Shown piece after piece: positions 1-8,799 of a stretch of DNA of 46,109 bases. The translations under genes were made by a program, and so were the position numbers. Position 1 is the stretch's first letter; each line of letters starts with the position of its first letter. The notes below the pieces were generated by a model. That model had not been told where the DNA came from and did not search any database. It saw nothing but the letters and a program-made list of their open reading frames with translations. Source of the stretch: Treponema sp. (GTDB lineage Bacteria > Spirochaetota > Spirochaetia > Treponematales > Treponemataceae); the NCBI GenBank assembly GCA_024402695.1, contig JAKSTG010000024.1, positions 1 to 46,109 of the forward strand, written 5' to 3'.

Positions 1-143
1 AGCCCTGTATGGGTATTTTTCTTTTCTCTATTTCAACTTCATTTTACAATCTTCCCAGGGGGCAAAAAAAAATCGTGTGTATCGTTCTATGAGACAGTCA
101 CCGGCCTATACTTATTATGAAAATAAGACACAAGGAGATATGT

Positions 144-992
144 ATGAAAGATTTGAACGTTTACGGCATGTATTTGAAAGAAATTAAGGGAGTAAAATAT
201 CTCTCGGCAGAAGAAGAAAAAGAACTGGTTCGTCAGGCAAAAAAGGGAGATAAAAGAGCAAAAGACAGGATTATTCAGTCCGGACTCCACTATGTAATTA
301 AAATTGCAAAAGGTTTCAAGCCTTCAAGAACTCTTTCTATGGATGACCTGATTGCTTACGGTAATATCGGACTTTTGAAGGCTTTTGACGGTTATCATGA
401 AGGGGAAGGTACCCGTTTTATAACTTATGCCAGCTTCTGGATTCGTAAAGAAATCAGCGATGCTGTTAAAAAATATGCAAGAACTGTCCGTCTGCCACAG
501 AACTGCGAAGAAGATCTTTCAAGAATCTTCTCGGTTATGGAAGAACTTTCTGAAAAAATGTCAGAAAGCAGTAAAATTTCCGAGGCTGCCTTCAGACTTG
601 GTATGAAAGAATCTTATATCAGACGGCTTTTGGACCTTTCACAGACAGTTCAGTCTTTAGATGACCCTTTTGATGACTGTGACAGCGGTTCAGGCTCTGT
701 TGTTGATAAAATCAGTGATGATTCTGTAGAAGGACCTGACCGTTATGCAGAAATCGCGGATTTGGGAGGCATTCTTACAGGAATGCTCGATACTCTCACT
801 CCAAATGAAAGAAATATTCTTGTGGAACGTACCGGTTACGACTGTAAAGGTGTCCGTTCTTTGAACAAAATCGGTGATGAGCTTGGAATGTCTAAGGAAA
901 ATGTGCGTACAATCGAGCGCAGAGCTTTGTCTAAGTGCCGTAAACTTTCAGAAAGTCGTAATCTGGACCTGGAAGTTTATTTTGCAGCCTGA
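144..992 (+). CDS. RNA polymerase sigma-70 family factor (RpoD/RpoS/RpoH-like, group 2/3)
   Basis: This 282-residue sigma factor directs RNA polymerase to a promoter class that cannot be named from sequence alone. Region 1.2 is at the N-terminus (VYGMYLKEI), region 2 follows (DLIAYGNIGLLKAF, then FITYASFWIRKEI), an RLPQN segment ends region 2/3, and the C-terminus carries a region 4 helix-turn-helix (IGDELGMSKENVRTIERRAL). It lacks the long region 1.1 and non-conserved insert of a housekeeping RpoD. I chose the ATG at 144 because AAGGAG at 132-137 sits 6 nt upstream; an in-frame ATG at 117 has no ribosome-binding site. A TATACT box at 107-112 may be its -10. It lies 89 nt before flagellar genes, which hints at but does not prove co-regulation. 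Confidence 0.9.
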   Translation: MKDLNVYGMYLKEIKGVKYLSAEEEKELVRQAKKGDKRAKDRIIQSGLHYVIKIAKGFKPSRTLSMDDLIAYGNIGLLKAFDGYHEGEGTRFITYASFWIRKEISDAVKKYARTVRLPQNCEEDLSRIFSVMEELSEKMSESSKISEAAFRLGMKESYIRRLLDLSQTVQSLDDPFDDCDSGSGSVVDKISDDSVEGPDRYAEIADLGGILTGMLDTLTPNERNILVERTGYDCKGVRSLNKIGDELGMSKENVRTIERRALSKCRKLSESRNLDLEVYFAA

Positions 993-1020
993 TTTTGCTG
1001 TTTTTCTGGTGGTCTGAACC

Positions 1021-1056
1021 GGAAGAGATTTTCCTAATAAACGGAAAATCTTTTCC
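1021..1056 (+). promoter_or_regulatory. 14-bp hairpin between the sigma gene and flgJ
   Basis: Arms 1021-1034 and 1043-1056 pair along 14 positions with one G-U, closing an 8-nt loop. No T-tract follows, so this is not a standard terminator. The right arm runs into a CCGATA core at 1055-1060. With TAAT at 1035-1038, that gives a weak sigma-28-like arrangement (TAAT, 15 nt, TCCGATAC) ahead of flgJ. It could be a processing or attenuation element, or a promoter. Confidence 0.5.
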
Positions 1057-1081
1057 GATACTGAAAGTGAAGAGGTAAAAT

Positions 1082-1609
1082 ATGAACGTTTCAGCTATCA
1101 GTACATATTCAGGACTTACTAACGGGGCTTCTGCCGTTCAGGCTGCCACACAGAACGCCGACAAAGCAAAATTTTCGGAACTTCTGGATAAACTCCGCTC
1201 TGCAAATGCAAGCAATGAACCGAATCCTGATAACGCCACACTTTCTTCTTCACAGATAGCCGCAAAAGGCCGCCTTAATGGTGAATATACAACAGGTTTT
1301 GCCGGAGTCTATACTTCAGATTCAGACAAGGTTTCAACTCCTCGCGGTGCTGCCGCAAATCAGGCAAATCCTAATGTAAAAGCAAAGACAATCGACAGAA
1401 CAAGCGATATTTACCAGAAAGCACTGGAACTTGAAAACTATTTCGTAAAACAGATGCTTTCTGAAATGCGCAAGTCTATAAATAAAGCCCAGGACGGAGA
1501 CTTTGCTACAAAAATGTACGAAGACATGCTCTGGGATGAATATTCTGAGGCAATGACCAAAAACGCTGGTTTTGGTCTTGCAGATCAGATTTACAGCCAG
1601 CTGGCATAA
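1082..1609 (+). CDS. flgJ: FlgJ-like flagellar rod-binding protein (rod-binding domain only)
   Basis: The 175-residue protein ends in a rod-binding domain of the FlgJ N-terminal type (about residues 105-175: ALELENYFVKQMLSEMRKS, later MYEDMLWDEYSEAM and GFGLADQIYSQL). The first 100 residues are low complexity and rich in Ala, Asn and Ser. The muramidase half of enterobacterial FlgJ is absent, as is common in spirochaetes, so it probably caps or scaffolds the rod while a separate enzyme opens peptidoglycan. A GAGG-type ribosome-binding site precedes the ATG. Position ahead of flgN-flgK-flgL supports a flagellar role. The family call is good; the exact role is inferred. Confidence 0.85.
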   Translation: MNVSAISTYSGLTNGASAVQAATQNADKAKFSELLDKLRSANASNEPNPDNATLSSSQIAAKGRLNGEYTTGFAGVYTSDSDKVSTPRGAAANQANPNVKAKTIDRTSDIYQKALELENYFVKQMLSEMRKSINKAQDGDFATKMYEDMLWDEYSEAMTKNAGFGLADQIYSQLA

Positions 1610-1637
1610 AAAAATCATTTTTTTTCAAACATTTTTC

Positions 1638-1664
1638 TAAACTCCTCTTTTATATTTCCGATAT
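1638..1664 (+). promoter_or_regulatory. Sigma-28 (FliA)-type promoter for flgN-flgK-flgL-fliW-csrA
   Basis: TAAA at 1638-1641 is followed after exactly 15 nt by TCCGATAT at 1657-1664. The FliA consensus is TAAA-N15-GCCGATAA, so the -35 core and spacing match fully and the -10 matches in six of eight positions. The start of flgN lies 32 nt downstream. Confidence 0.6.
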
Positions 1665-1696
1665 TCGAAGAAGAAGACCAATATTGGAGTATTTAA

Positions 1697-2125
1697 ATGA
1701 CAGAAGATAAAATCAGTCAGTTTGAAATTATCCTTGGAAACGAAGAAATTATTCTTTCTGGAATTTCAGAAATTCAGAAAGAACTTCGCCTTTCAGTTCA
1801 GAAGAAAGACTGGGGAACCCTTACAAATCTCATCAACAGAATGAATGAAGCTTCAGATGCCTTTGTAAAAATCGATTCTGAAAGAGATGAAATCCAGTCA
1901 GAAATGACTTCTGCTGAAGTTGCTAAATATTCCAGAAGACTTCTTGTTCTTCGTTCAAAACTCGCACAGTCAAAAATTGAAAATAAAGTTTTAACTGACT
2001 ATATCAGCATTACCCGTGGATTCATCAACGGAGTACTGGATAAGGCTTCTACAAAAACTTATTCACGTTATGGTCAGATCGTTCAGAAACAGCCGGTAAG
2101 TGTGCTCGTAAGCGCAGACCTCTAA
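1697..2125 (+). CDS. flgN: FlgN-like flagellar export chaperone
   Basis: This 142-residue, mostly helical protein has charged heptad-like stretches throughout and a central coiled-coil-like segment, with no signal peptide. Size, predicted helicity and its place directly before flgK (10 nt gap) fit FlgN, the cytoplasmic chaperone that holds the hook-filament junction proteins FlgK and FlgL before export. Sequence conservation in FlgN is low, so the call rests mainly on position. It begins the run behind the sigma-28-like promoter. Confidence 0.7.
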   Translation: MTEDKISQFEIILGNEEIILSGISEIQKELRLSVQKKDWGTLTNLINRMNEASDAFVKIDSERDEIQSEMTSAEVAKYSRRLLVLRSKLAQSKIENKVLTDYISITRGFINGVLDKASTKTYSRYGQIVQKQPVSVLVSADL

Positions 2126-2135
2126 GGAGATAAAT

Positions 2136-4007
2136 ATGGGATCAACATTTTCAGGAATTGAGCTTGGTAAACGCAGTATCATGGCAAATACAGATGCCAT
2201 CACAACTGCAGGTCATAACATTTCAAATGCCAACACAGAAGGCTATTCCCGTCAGCGTGTTCAGATTAAAGAGTTTGATCCTCTTTATAAACCGGACCTT
2301 AGTCGTCCTGAACGTCCAGGCCTTATTGGTCAGGGAGTGGATGTAAAAAGCATTGAACGCGTTCGTGATGAATTCCTTGATACACGCATTGTTGCCCAGG
2401 CAAACATGGAAACTTACTGGGGAACTCGTTCTGACTATTATTCAATGCTGGAACAGATTTACAACGAACCATACGATATTTCAATCCGTTCAAATATGGA
2501 TAAATTCTGGGAAGGATGGCAGGAACTTGCCATGAATCCTGAAAGCCAGGCAGCCCGTCAGGCAGTTGTAACAAGGGGACAGACCCTTACTGATTCAATC
2601 AATCAGAGATGGGAAAGCCTGGACGGAATCCAGAAAATCCTTGATTCAGATATTGAAGCAACTGTAAGACAGGTTAATGATCTGGCCCGCCAGATTGCCG
2701 CTACAAATGACCAGATTGTTGAAAGCCGCGGACTTGGTGACAATCCAAATGATCTTCTTGACCGCCGTGATCTTCTGGTTGATAAACTTTCTCAGCTGGT
2801 AAACATTACCCGTGACACACGTGACCCTGATGAATTCATGATTCATGTTGACGGTCAGGTTCTTGTTCAGGGACACATTGCACGTCAGTTTGACCTGGAA
2901 ACAAGAAAAGATGATACAGGACTTAACAAAGTTGTTTGGGCCGATACAGGTATTGATGCAACTTTCAAAGGCGGAAAACTTGGAGCTCTGATTGAACTTC
3001 GCGATGTAGATGTTCGTAATGAAATCCAGTCACTGAATACAATGACAATGAACTTCTCTGACCTGGTAAACGATGTTCACCGCAATGCAAGCGGCGCAAA
3101 CAAAGTAACAGGTCTTGACTTCTTTGTTCAGCATGATTTTGTAGAAAACGTAAACGGTAACTTTGACCGCGATGGAGACGGAGAACTTGATTCTTCTTAC
3201 ATCTTCCGTTTTACAGGTACAAATGCTCTGACACTTACTGAACAGGTAGGACTTGAAGGTGTTATGACACTGAATGGTGCTTCCGGAAATGTTCAGATTG
3301 CATATCATCCTACAGATACAGTTGAAACAGTTATCAACCGCATCAATGATTCAACTTCTGAAGTAAAAGCTTACCTTGACCGCAACAATCACCTGGTTCT
3401 TAAAGCAACAACTTCACAGGCTTCAGAAAACCCTGATTTTGTAATCCGTCATGTTGAAGACTCTGGTTTCTTCCTTGCAGGTTATTCGGGAATCCTTGGA
3501 GGAATCGGAGCTGACAATGCTTACGACTTTGCTCAGGCAGACGCAGTAAATGCACTGGCCGGTGGTCAGTTCTCTGTAAGTCCAGTAACAAATCCTTCGG
3601 CTTACGTTGCTGTAAACCAGGCTCTGGTAAATGATGTTTTGAGTGTTGGTGCTGCCTTTGTGGACCCTAATGGAAATGTAAACGCGGGAGACGGCCGCGC
3701 CGCTGTAGAAATTGCTTCTATTAGAAACACAAAAATTATGATCGGTTCAGAAAGAACTCTTGATGATTTCTTTGCCGATTCAGTTACAAATGTTGGTCTG
3801 AAAGGTGAACAGGCAGAAATGAATCATCTGAGCCAGACTTCAATTATGGAAGATCTTCGATCAATGCGTGACTCAATCAGCGGAGTAAACATTGATGAAG
3901 AACTGGCAGAAATTATGAAGTTCCAGCACGGTTATGCCGCTGCTGCAAAGTTCATTACAGTCTGGGATAACCTGGTTGATACAATCATCAACAGACTTGG
4001 CGTTTAA
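2136..4007 (+). CDS. flgK: Flagellar hook-associated protein 1
   Basis: FlgK forms the first junction ring between hook and filament. The 623-residue protein begins with the flagellar rod/hook N-terminal signature (TFSGIELGKRSIMANTDAI, then GHNISNANTEGYSRQRV) and ends with the matching C-terminal helix (EELAEIMKFQHGYAAAAKF, ending INRLGV); these two ends form the D0 coiled coil. The middle is a variable surface domain. AAGGAG stands 6 nt before the ATG. It follows its presumed chaperone gene by 10 nt and precedes flgL by 36 nt. Length is normal for the family. Confidence 0.97.
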   Translation: MGSTFSGIELGKRSIMANTDAITTAGHNISNANTEGYSRQRVQIKEFDPLYKPDLSRPERPGLIGQGVDVKSIERVRDEFLDTRIVAQANMETYWGTRSDYYSMLEQIYNEPYDISIRSNMDKFWEGWQELAMNPESQAARQAVVTRGQTLTDSINQRWESLDGIQKILDSDIEATVRQVNDLARQIAATNDQIVESRGLGDNPNDLLDRRDLLVDKLSQLVNITRDTRDPDEFMIHVDGQVLVQGHIARQFDLETRKDDTGLNKVVWADTGIDATFKGGKLGALIELRDVDVRNEIQSLNTMTMNFSDLVNDVHRNASGANKVTGLDFFVQHDFVENVNGNFDRDGDGELDSSYIFRFTGTNALTLTEQVGLEGVMTLNGASGNVQIAYHPTDTVETVINRINDSTSEVKAYLDRNNHLVLKATTSQASENPDFVIRHVEDSGFFLAGYSGILGGIGADNAYDFAQADAVNALAGGQFSVSPVTNPSAYVAVNQALVNDVLSVGAAFVDPNGNVNAGDGRAAVEIASIRNTKIMIGSERTLDDFFADSVTNVGLKGEQAEMNHLSQTSIMEDLRSMRDSISGVNIDEELAEIMKFQHGYAAAAKFITVWDNLVDTIINRLGV

Positions 4008-4043
4008 TTTACCATAAGAACATAGTGATATAAGGAGAAAACC

Positions 4044-5288
4044 ATGCACCGCATATCTTCTAAAATGTATAACAATGATACACAGTCTAATCTGAGACTT
4101 CAGGAAAGCCGTATGAATAACGTTCAGAATCAGATCGGAAGCCAGCAGAAAATCCAGCGCCTCCGTGATGATCCTCTTGCTGCAGGACATCTTGTTCGTT
4201 ATGAATCTTTCCTGAACAGAGTAAATCAGTTCGAAAAAAATGCTGCAACTCTTACAGATGAATTTGCTCTCCGCGAAGGTTATATGCAGGATTCTCTTGA
4301 TATCATGCACAGAATCCGTGAACTTGCCGTAACAGGTGCCAACGGAATCTACACAAAAGAAGATCTTTCAAATATGGCTTCAGAAGTAGATGAACTTCTG
4401 GCTCAGCTTGTTCAGAATGCAAATGCAGTAAGCTCTGATGGAAATGCACTTTTTGCCGGAACAAATACAAAGGCAACTGCTTTCGAAATTGAAATGGGAC
4501 ATGTTGAAGGTAGCGGTATTCCACTTGTACAGAATGTAAAGTACAACGGAAACATCGATGTAAATATGATTGAAATTGACGAACACAAATACATGGCCAA
4601 TGACAATGCCGGCAACAAAACTTTCTGGGCAGAAAACCAGCAGGTTTATGGTGCTCGTGATGTTTCAGCCTGGCAGGCTGGTGCAGACAGCGTTATTTCA
4701 ATCGACGGTGTAGAAATCAAGGTTTCTGCCGGTGACAATGCTTACGCACTGGTTTCAAAAATCAATGAAAGTGCTGCTGCTGTAAAAGCAAGCATTGACC
4801 CGGTAACAAACAGCCTGAATCTTGTAACAACAGATGCCCGCCAGATGTGGGTAAGCGATGTTACAGGCAATGCAATGAATGAACTGGGAATCGTAAATGA
4901 TTCAACACAGAAACCTCCTTACAACTTTGCTAAAGGTGTTCGTGTTGCAGGCGGTTCAATGTTCGATACAGTAATCGCTTTCAGAAATGCTCTTCTTGCA
5001 GGAGATAATGAATCAATCGGTGGCCGCGTTCTTGGTTCTCTGGACATGGGAATCAACTCCCTTGTAAGCCGTCTTGCAAAAAGCGGAAGCGAATATGAAA
5101 GAGCACAGATGAATGTACAGCGTTCTTCAAAACTGGCCCTGGATGTTACACAGCAGATTTCCCGCGAAGGCGACCTTGATTACACAAAGGCTATCACAGA
5201 TCTTAAAATGCTGGACTACGCAAATCAGGCAACTTTAAGCCAGGCCGGCAAAATGTATTCAAGCACATTACTCAATTACATGAAGTAG
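4044..5288 (+). CDS. flgL: Flagellar hook-associated protein 3
   Basis: FlgL is the second junction protein, onto which the flagellin core of the periplasmic filament assembles. The 414-residue product has a flagellin-like N-terminus (MHRISSKMYNNDTQSNLRL, then NNVQNQIGSQQKIQRLRDDP) and a flagellin-like C-terminal helix (DYTKAITDLKMLDYANQATL). A strong AAGGAG ribosome-binding site lies upstream. The gene continues the flgK unit and is followed after 10 nt by fliW. Confidence 0.96.
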   Translation: MHRISSKMYNNDTQSNLRLQESRMNNVQNQIGSQQKIQRLRDDPLAAGHLVRYESFLNRVNQFEKNAATLTDEFALREGYMQDSLDIMHRIRELAVTGANGIYTKEDLSNMASEVDELLAQLVQNANAVSSDGNALFAGTNTKATAFEIEMGHVEGSGIPLVQNVKYNGNIDVNMIEIDEHKYMANDNAGNKTFWAENQQVYGARDVSAWQAGADSVISIDGVEIKVSAGDNAYALVSKINESAAAVKASIDPVTNSLNLVTTDARQMWVSDVTGNAMNELGIVNDSTQKPPYNFAKGVRVAGGSMFDTVIAFRNALLAGDNESIGGRVLGSLDMGINSLVSRLAKSGSEYERAQMNVQRSSKLALDVTQQISREGDLDYTKAITDLKMLDYANQATLSQAGKMYSSTLLNYMK

Positions 5289-5298
5289 GATGGAATAA

Positions 5299-5745
5299 AT
5301 GACAGTAAACACAAAAGCAAAAGGAATGGTTGAAGTTTCAGCCGACCACATTCTTTCGATTCCAGAAGGTATTTTCGGATTCGAAGATTACACACAGTAC
5401 GCACTTATTGATTCTGAATATGAACCATTTATCTGGCTTCAGAGTACAGAAAAACAGGATGTTGCTTTCCTTATAGTAGATCCTTTCCTGATCTGCTCGG
5501 GATATGAAACAGATATAGATGATGAATCTCTTGGAAAAATCGGTATTTCCAAGCCTGAAGACATTATCATTATGACAATTGTAACTGTTCCTTCAAACGG
5601 AGGTCCAATTACAGCTAACTTTGCAGGACCACTTGTTATCAATAAGAATACAAGAGCCTGTATGCAGGTTATCCTTAATGACAACCGCTGGTCTACAAAA
5701 GTTGACATCATGAAAATGCTCCAGGGAAACGGGGGAGGAAACTGA
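5299..5745 (+). CDS. fliW: Flagellar assembly factor FliW
   Basis: FliW binds flagellin and, when free, binds CsrA, so flagellin secretion releases FliW to relieve CsrA repression. The 148-residue protein carries the family signature near its start ([20 protein letters not shown]) and the conserved later block ([21 protein letters not shown]). Its TGA stop shares one base with the ATG of csrA, the translational coupling expected for two proteins that act as a stoichiometric switch. Confidence 0.96.
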   Translation: MTVNTKAKGMVEVSADHILSIPEGIFGFEDYTQYALIDSEYEPFIWLQSTEKQDVAFLIVDPFLICSGYETDIDDESLGKIGISKPEDIIIMTIVTVPSNGGPITANFAGPLVINKNTRACMQVILNDNRWSTKVDIMKMLQGNGGGN

Positions 5746-5987
5746 TGCTTATTCTCGCCCGTAAAATCGATGAAAAAATCAAAATCGGAAACGATATTAC
5801 CCTGACAATTATCAGTGTTCAGGGGGACCAGGTTAAAATCGGGGTTGAAGCACCAAAAAATGTAAAGGTTTTCCGCCAGGAAGTTTTTGATGCAATTCAG
5901 GAAGAAAACAAGGCTGCTCTTGCTTCTCCAGCTCAGGATCAGACCGCAGTTACTGCACTTGCCAAACTGTTCAAAAAGAACGGTTAG
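5745..5987 (+). CDS. csrA: Carbon storage regulator, RNA-binding translational repressor
   Basis: CsrA dimers bind GGA motifs in leader RNAs and block ribosome access; in fliW-bearing bacteria the main target is flagellin mRNA. The 80-residue protein shows the canonical N-terminus ([18 protein letters not shown]), the [12 protein letters not shown] strand block and the [10 protein letters not shown] segment with the RNA-contacting arginine. The C-terminal 25 residues extend past the core, as in fliW-linked CsrA proteins. The GGGGGAGGA sequence inside the end of fliW is its ribosome-binding site. Confidence 0.97.
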   Translation: MLILARKIDEKIKIGNDITLTIISVQGDQVKIGVEAPKNVKVFRQEVFDAIQEENKAALASPAQDQTAVTALAKLFKKNG

Positions 5988-5989
5988 TA

Positions 5990-6018
5990 TTGACCTGATT
6001 TTCAATTTGTGTGATAAT
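5990..6018 (+). promoter_or_regulatory. Sigma-70 promoter for the bS22-like gene
   Basis: TTGACC (5990-5995), a 17-nt spacer, then GATAAT (6013-6018). It starts 3 nt after the csrA stop codon and uncouples the small ribosomal gene from the flagellar unit. Confidence 0.75.
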
Positions 6019-6060
6019 AACACCACTTTATAAAGTTATTTTAAGTAAGGAGCTCTATTC

Positions 6061-6147
6061 ATGCCTTGTGGTAAGAAAAGAAAGCGCCAGAAGATGGCCA
6101 CACATAAGCGTAAGAAGATGCTTAGACGCAACAGACATAAGAAATAG
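6061..6147 (+). CDS. 28-residue bS22/mS38-family ribosomal small protein (AURKAIP1/COX24 domain)
   Basis: The product has only 28 residues and begins MPCGKKRKRQKMATHKRKK, followed by a short Arg/Lys/His tail. This matches the very short, extremely basic AURKAIP1/COX24 proteins annotated in many bacteria, related to mitochondrial mS38 and the mycobacterial small-subunit protein bS22. Such proteins bind 16S rRNA near the decoding region. TAAGGAG lies about 8 nt before the ATG, a good sigma-70 promoter stands at 5990-6018 and a strong terminator at 6193-6228, so it is a complete one-gene unit. Its small size makes it easy to miss in automated annotation. Confidence 0.85.
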   Translation: MPCGKKRKRQKMATHKRKKMLRRNRHKK

Positions 6148-6192
6148 TCGGTAGGTTCTACCGGTTACACTCAGTCAGTTGTAGTGTCAGAT

Positions 6193-6228
6193 AAGACCGT
6201 GAAACTTGTTTTCACGGTCTTTTTTTTT
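6193..6228 (+). terminator. Intrinsic terminator after the bS22-like gene
   Basis: A perfect 12-bp stem (6193-6204 with 6210-6221, core AAGACCGTGAAA) with a 5-nt loop is followed by an uninterrupted T-run to 6228. Confidence 0.92.
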
Positions 6229-6272
6229 ATCTCAACTTGTAGTAATCTTCATTAGCAGATTGTTTTACTTAT

Positions 6273-8159
6273 ATGTATCTTGAAAAAATTAATTCACCGG
6301 AAGATTTACAGCATTTCTCACAAAAAGAACTTGCAGCTCTTTCCTCAGAACTTCGTCAGAAAATCATTTCGACTGTCGGAAAAAATGGAGGACACCTTGC
6401 AAGTAATCTTGGCGCTGTCGAACTGACTGTAGCTCTCCACCGGGTGTTTTCAACTCCAAAAGATGCAATTGTCTGGGATGTAAGCCACCAGTGCTATGCC
6501 CATAAAATCCTTACAGGAAGACTTTCAGAATTTGATACAATCCGCCAGCAAGGTGGCCTTTCCGGTTTTACAAATATAGACGAAAGCAAGCACGATTTCT
6601 TTACAAGCGGTCATGCTTCCACTTCAATTTCTTCGGCTTTGGGGCTTCTTACCGCTTTCCAGAAAACAGGTCATGACGGAAAGGTTGTTGCCGTAATAGG
6701 GGATGGAGCCCTTACAGGCGGTCTGGCCTTCGAAGGTCTGGAACACGCCGGACAGCTTTCAAAAAATCTTATTGTAATCCTCAATGACAATCAGATGTCC
6801 ATTGATCATAATACGGGTTCTGTTTCCCGTTATCTTTCAAGGCTTACAGTTTCCTCAAGATATCAGTCTTTCCGTTATAAGGTAGACCGGCTTGTTGATA
6901 AGATTCCGTATATCAATAAAGCCCTTGAAAAAATCATTTTCCGCTTCAAACGCAGTATAAAAGGACTTATTCTTACAAACAATCTTTTCGTCGATCTTGG
7001 TTTTGAATATGTTGGGCCTTTGAACGGTCATAATGAAGTAAATCTGGAAGCAGTTCTTCGTCGCGTAAGCAAACTCCACAGACCTGTGGTTGTTCACGTA
7101 GTCACCAAAAAAGGAAAAGGCTACGGACCTGCTGAAAATACTCCTGAGAATTTCCATGGAGTAGGACCTTTCAATACAGAAGACGGAACACTTCCCAAAA
7201 GCAATAGACTTTCTTTTACAGAAAGTTTCAGTGACGCAATCGTAAGTCTTGGCCGTAAAAATGATAAGATTGTTGCCATTACAGCAGCCATGGCCCAGGG
7301 AACAGGACTTTCCCGTTTTGAACGGAAATTCCCGGGAAGATTCTACGATGTTGGAATTGCAGAAGAACATGCCGTTACCTTTGCAGGCGGTCTTGCCCGT
7401 GGAGGACTTATTCCGGTTACCTGCATTTATTCTACATTCATACAGCGTTCCGTTGACCAGATTATCCACGATATTTCCCTTCAGAAGGTTCATGCAGTTT
7501 TCTGTCTGGACAGAGCAGGGGCAGTTCCTGCAGACGGCGCAACCCATCAGGGCATTTTTGATATTGCGCTTTTCCGCCCTGTTCCGGATGCAGTAATTAT
7601 GAGCCCTGTAAGTGATGTGGACCTTCATCTGTGTCTGCGCTGGGCTGTAAACCAGGCCGATTCAGCGGTTTTTATCCGTTATCCTAAAATGAGTTGTCCT
7701 GATGAACTGGATGCATTCCGTCAGCCGGTTACTTTGGGTAAAGGAATCTTTGTTTCTGCCCGTGATTTTACAAATATTTCCGATGAAGAATATGTAAGCC
7801 GTAGTAAAAAGAAGCTTGTTGTTACAACAGGCGGCATGTTTACTGAAGTACGCGATGCAGCTGCCAAATATATAGAAGAAGGCGGACTTGCAGACCTTTT
7901 CGTCATGCGCTTTATCAAACCTTTTGATGAAAACTATTTCAGGGAACTGGCTTTCCGTTATGATGAAGTTGTTTTTGTTGAAGACGGAGTAAAAACTGGC
8001 GGTATTTCGGAATATCTTGAAACTGTACTTCTTAAAGCAGACTATAAAAATACAAAAATTCTTGCTTTTGGTGAAAAGTATTACTCTCATGGAACCCGGG
8101 AACAGGTTCTTAAAGAAGCAGGACTGGATACAGAAAGCATTTATGGAGGATTAAAATGA
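6273..8159 (+). CDS. dxs: 1-deoxy-D-xylulose-5-phosphate synthase
   Basis: Dxs condenses pyruvate and glyceraldehyde 3-phosphate to DXP, the first step of the MEP isoprenoid pathway; ispG of the same pathway is at 30668. The 628-residue length is normal. Visible motifs are SHQCYAHKILTGR, the thiamine-diphosphate block GDGALTGGLAFEGLEHAG with NDNQMSID, and the transketolase-like YDVGIAEEHAVTFAGGLA with the catalytic glutamate. No Shine-Dalgarno sequence is evident before the ATG, although homology begins at once, so the start is probably right. It overlaps cmk by 4 nt (ATGA). Confidence 0.97.
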   Translation: MYLEKINSPEDLQHFSQKELAALSSELRQKIISTVGKNGGHLASNLGAVELTVALHRVFSTPKDAIVWDVSHQCYAHKILTGRLSEFDTIRQQGGLSGFTNIDESKHDFFTSGHASTSISSALGLLTAFQKTGHDGKVVAVIGDGALTGGLAFEGLEHAGQLSKNLIVILNDNQMSIDHNTGSVSRYLSRLTVSSRYQSFRYKVDRLVDKIPYINKALEKIIFRFKRSIKGLILTNNLFVDLGFEYVGPLNGHNEVNLEAVLRRVSKLHRPVVVHVVTKKGKGYGPAENTPENFHGVGPFNTEDGTLPKSNRLSFTESFSDAIVSLGRKNDKIVAITAAMAQGTGLSRFERKFPGRFYDVGIAEEHAVTFAGGLARGGLIPVTCIYSTFIQRSVDQIIHDISLQKVHAVFCLDRAGAVPADGATHQGIFDIALFRPVPDAVIMSPVSDVDLHLCLRWAVNQADSAVFIRYPKMSCPDELDAFRQPVTLGKGIFVSARDFTNISDEEYVSRSKKKLVVTTGGMFTEVRDAAAKYIEEGGLADLFVMRFIKPFDENYFRELAFRYDEVVFVEDGVKTGGISEYLETVLLKADYKNTKILAFGEKYYSHGTREQVLKEAGLDTESIYGGLK

Positions 8160-8785
8160 TTATTGCAATTGACGGACCAGCCGGAACCGGAAAATCAACT
8201 ATTGCTTCAAAGGTTGCTGAAAAACTGAACATTACAAACCTTAATTCAGGAAGCTTTTACCGTGCCCTTACAATGGCCATTCTGGATAACAATATTGATT
8301 ATACAGATCAGAAGAAAGCAGCAGAATTTGCACGTAAACAGAAGCTGGAATATGTTAATTCCCGCCTTATTCTTAACGGAGTGGATGTAAACGATCACCT
8401 TCACGATGACCGCATTTCTGCCAATGCTTCTGCAGTTTCATCAAATGTTGATATCCGTCATTACGTAAACGAAGTTATGCAGGAAATCACAAAAAGCCTT
8501 TCAATCGTATGTGAAGGCCGTGATATGACAACAGTTGTATTCCCTAACGCAGAATACAAGTTCTATCTGGATGCAAGTCTTGATGTTCAGGCTCAGCGCC
8601 GTTTTGACCAGGGTGTATCAAACCTTTCTCTGGAAGAAATCAAGGAATCAATCAGAAAACGCGATGAAATGGACAAAAACAAGGCAGAAGGCAGTCTTAA
8701 AATCGCCCCTGATGCAATCTATATCGATACTTCAAACTTGACGATTGAACAGGTTTGTGAGATAATATTTAAACAAATTTCATAA
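8156..8785 (+). CDS. cmk: Cytidylate kinase
   Basis: Cmk phosphorylates CMP and dCMP with ATP. The 209-residue protein has a P-loop at residues 7-15 (GPAGTGKST), the NSGSFYRAL substrate segment, CEGRDMTTVVFPNAEYKFYL (family signature) and a lid-type block KRDEMDKNKAEGSL. It is slightly shorter than the usual 220-230 residues. The ATGA overlap couples it to dxs, and rpsA follows after 14 nt, the common cmk-rpsA order. Confidence 0.95.
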   Translation: MIIAIDGPAGTGKSTIASKVAEKLNITNLNSGSFYRALTMAILDNNIDYTDQKKAAEFARKQKLEYVNSRLILNGVDVNDHLHDDRISANASAVSSNVDIRHYVNEVMQEITKSLSIVCEGRDMTTVVFPNAEYKFYLDASLDVQAQRRFDQGVSNLSLEEIKESIRKRDEMDKNKAEGSLKIAPDAIYIDTSNLTIEQVCEIIFKQIS

Positions 8786-8799
8786 AATAAGGGTTAAAA

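Noticed and set aside
1..60. Terminator or gene end at the left edge
   Set aside because: Only a 4-bp stem (CCC with GGG) before a T-rich stretch is visible and the upstream sequence is missing, so it cannot be supported.
6855..7628. 257-residue minus-strand frame inside dxs
   Set aside because: Fully antisense to conserved dxs motifs and without any family resemblance.
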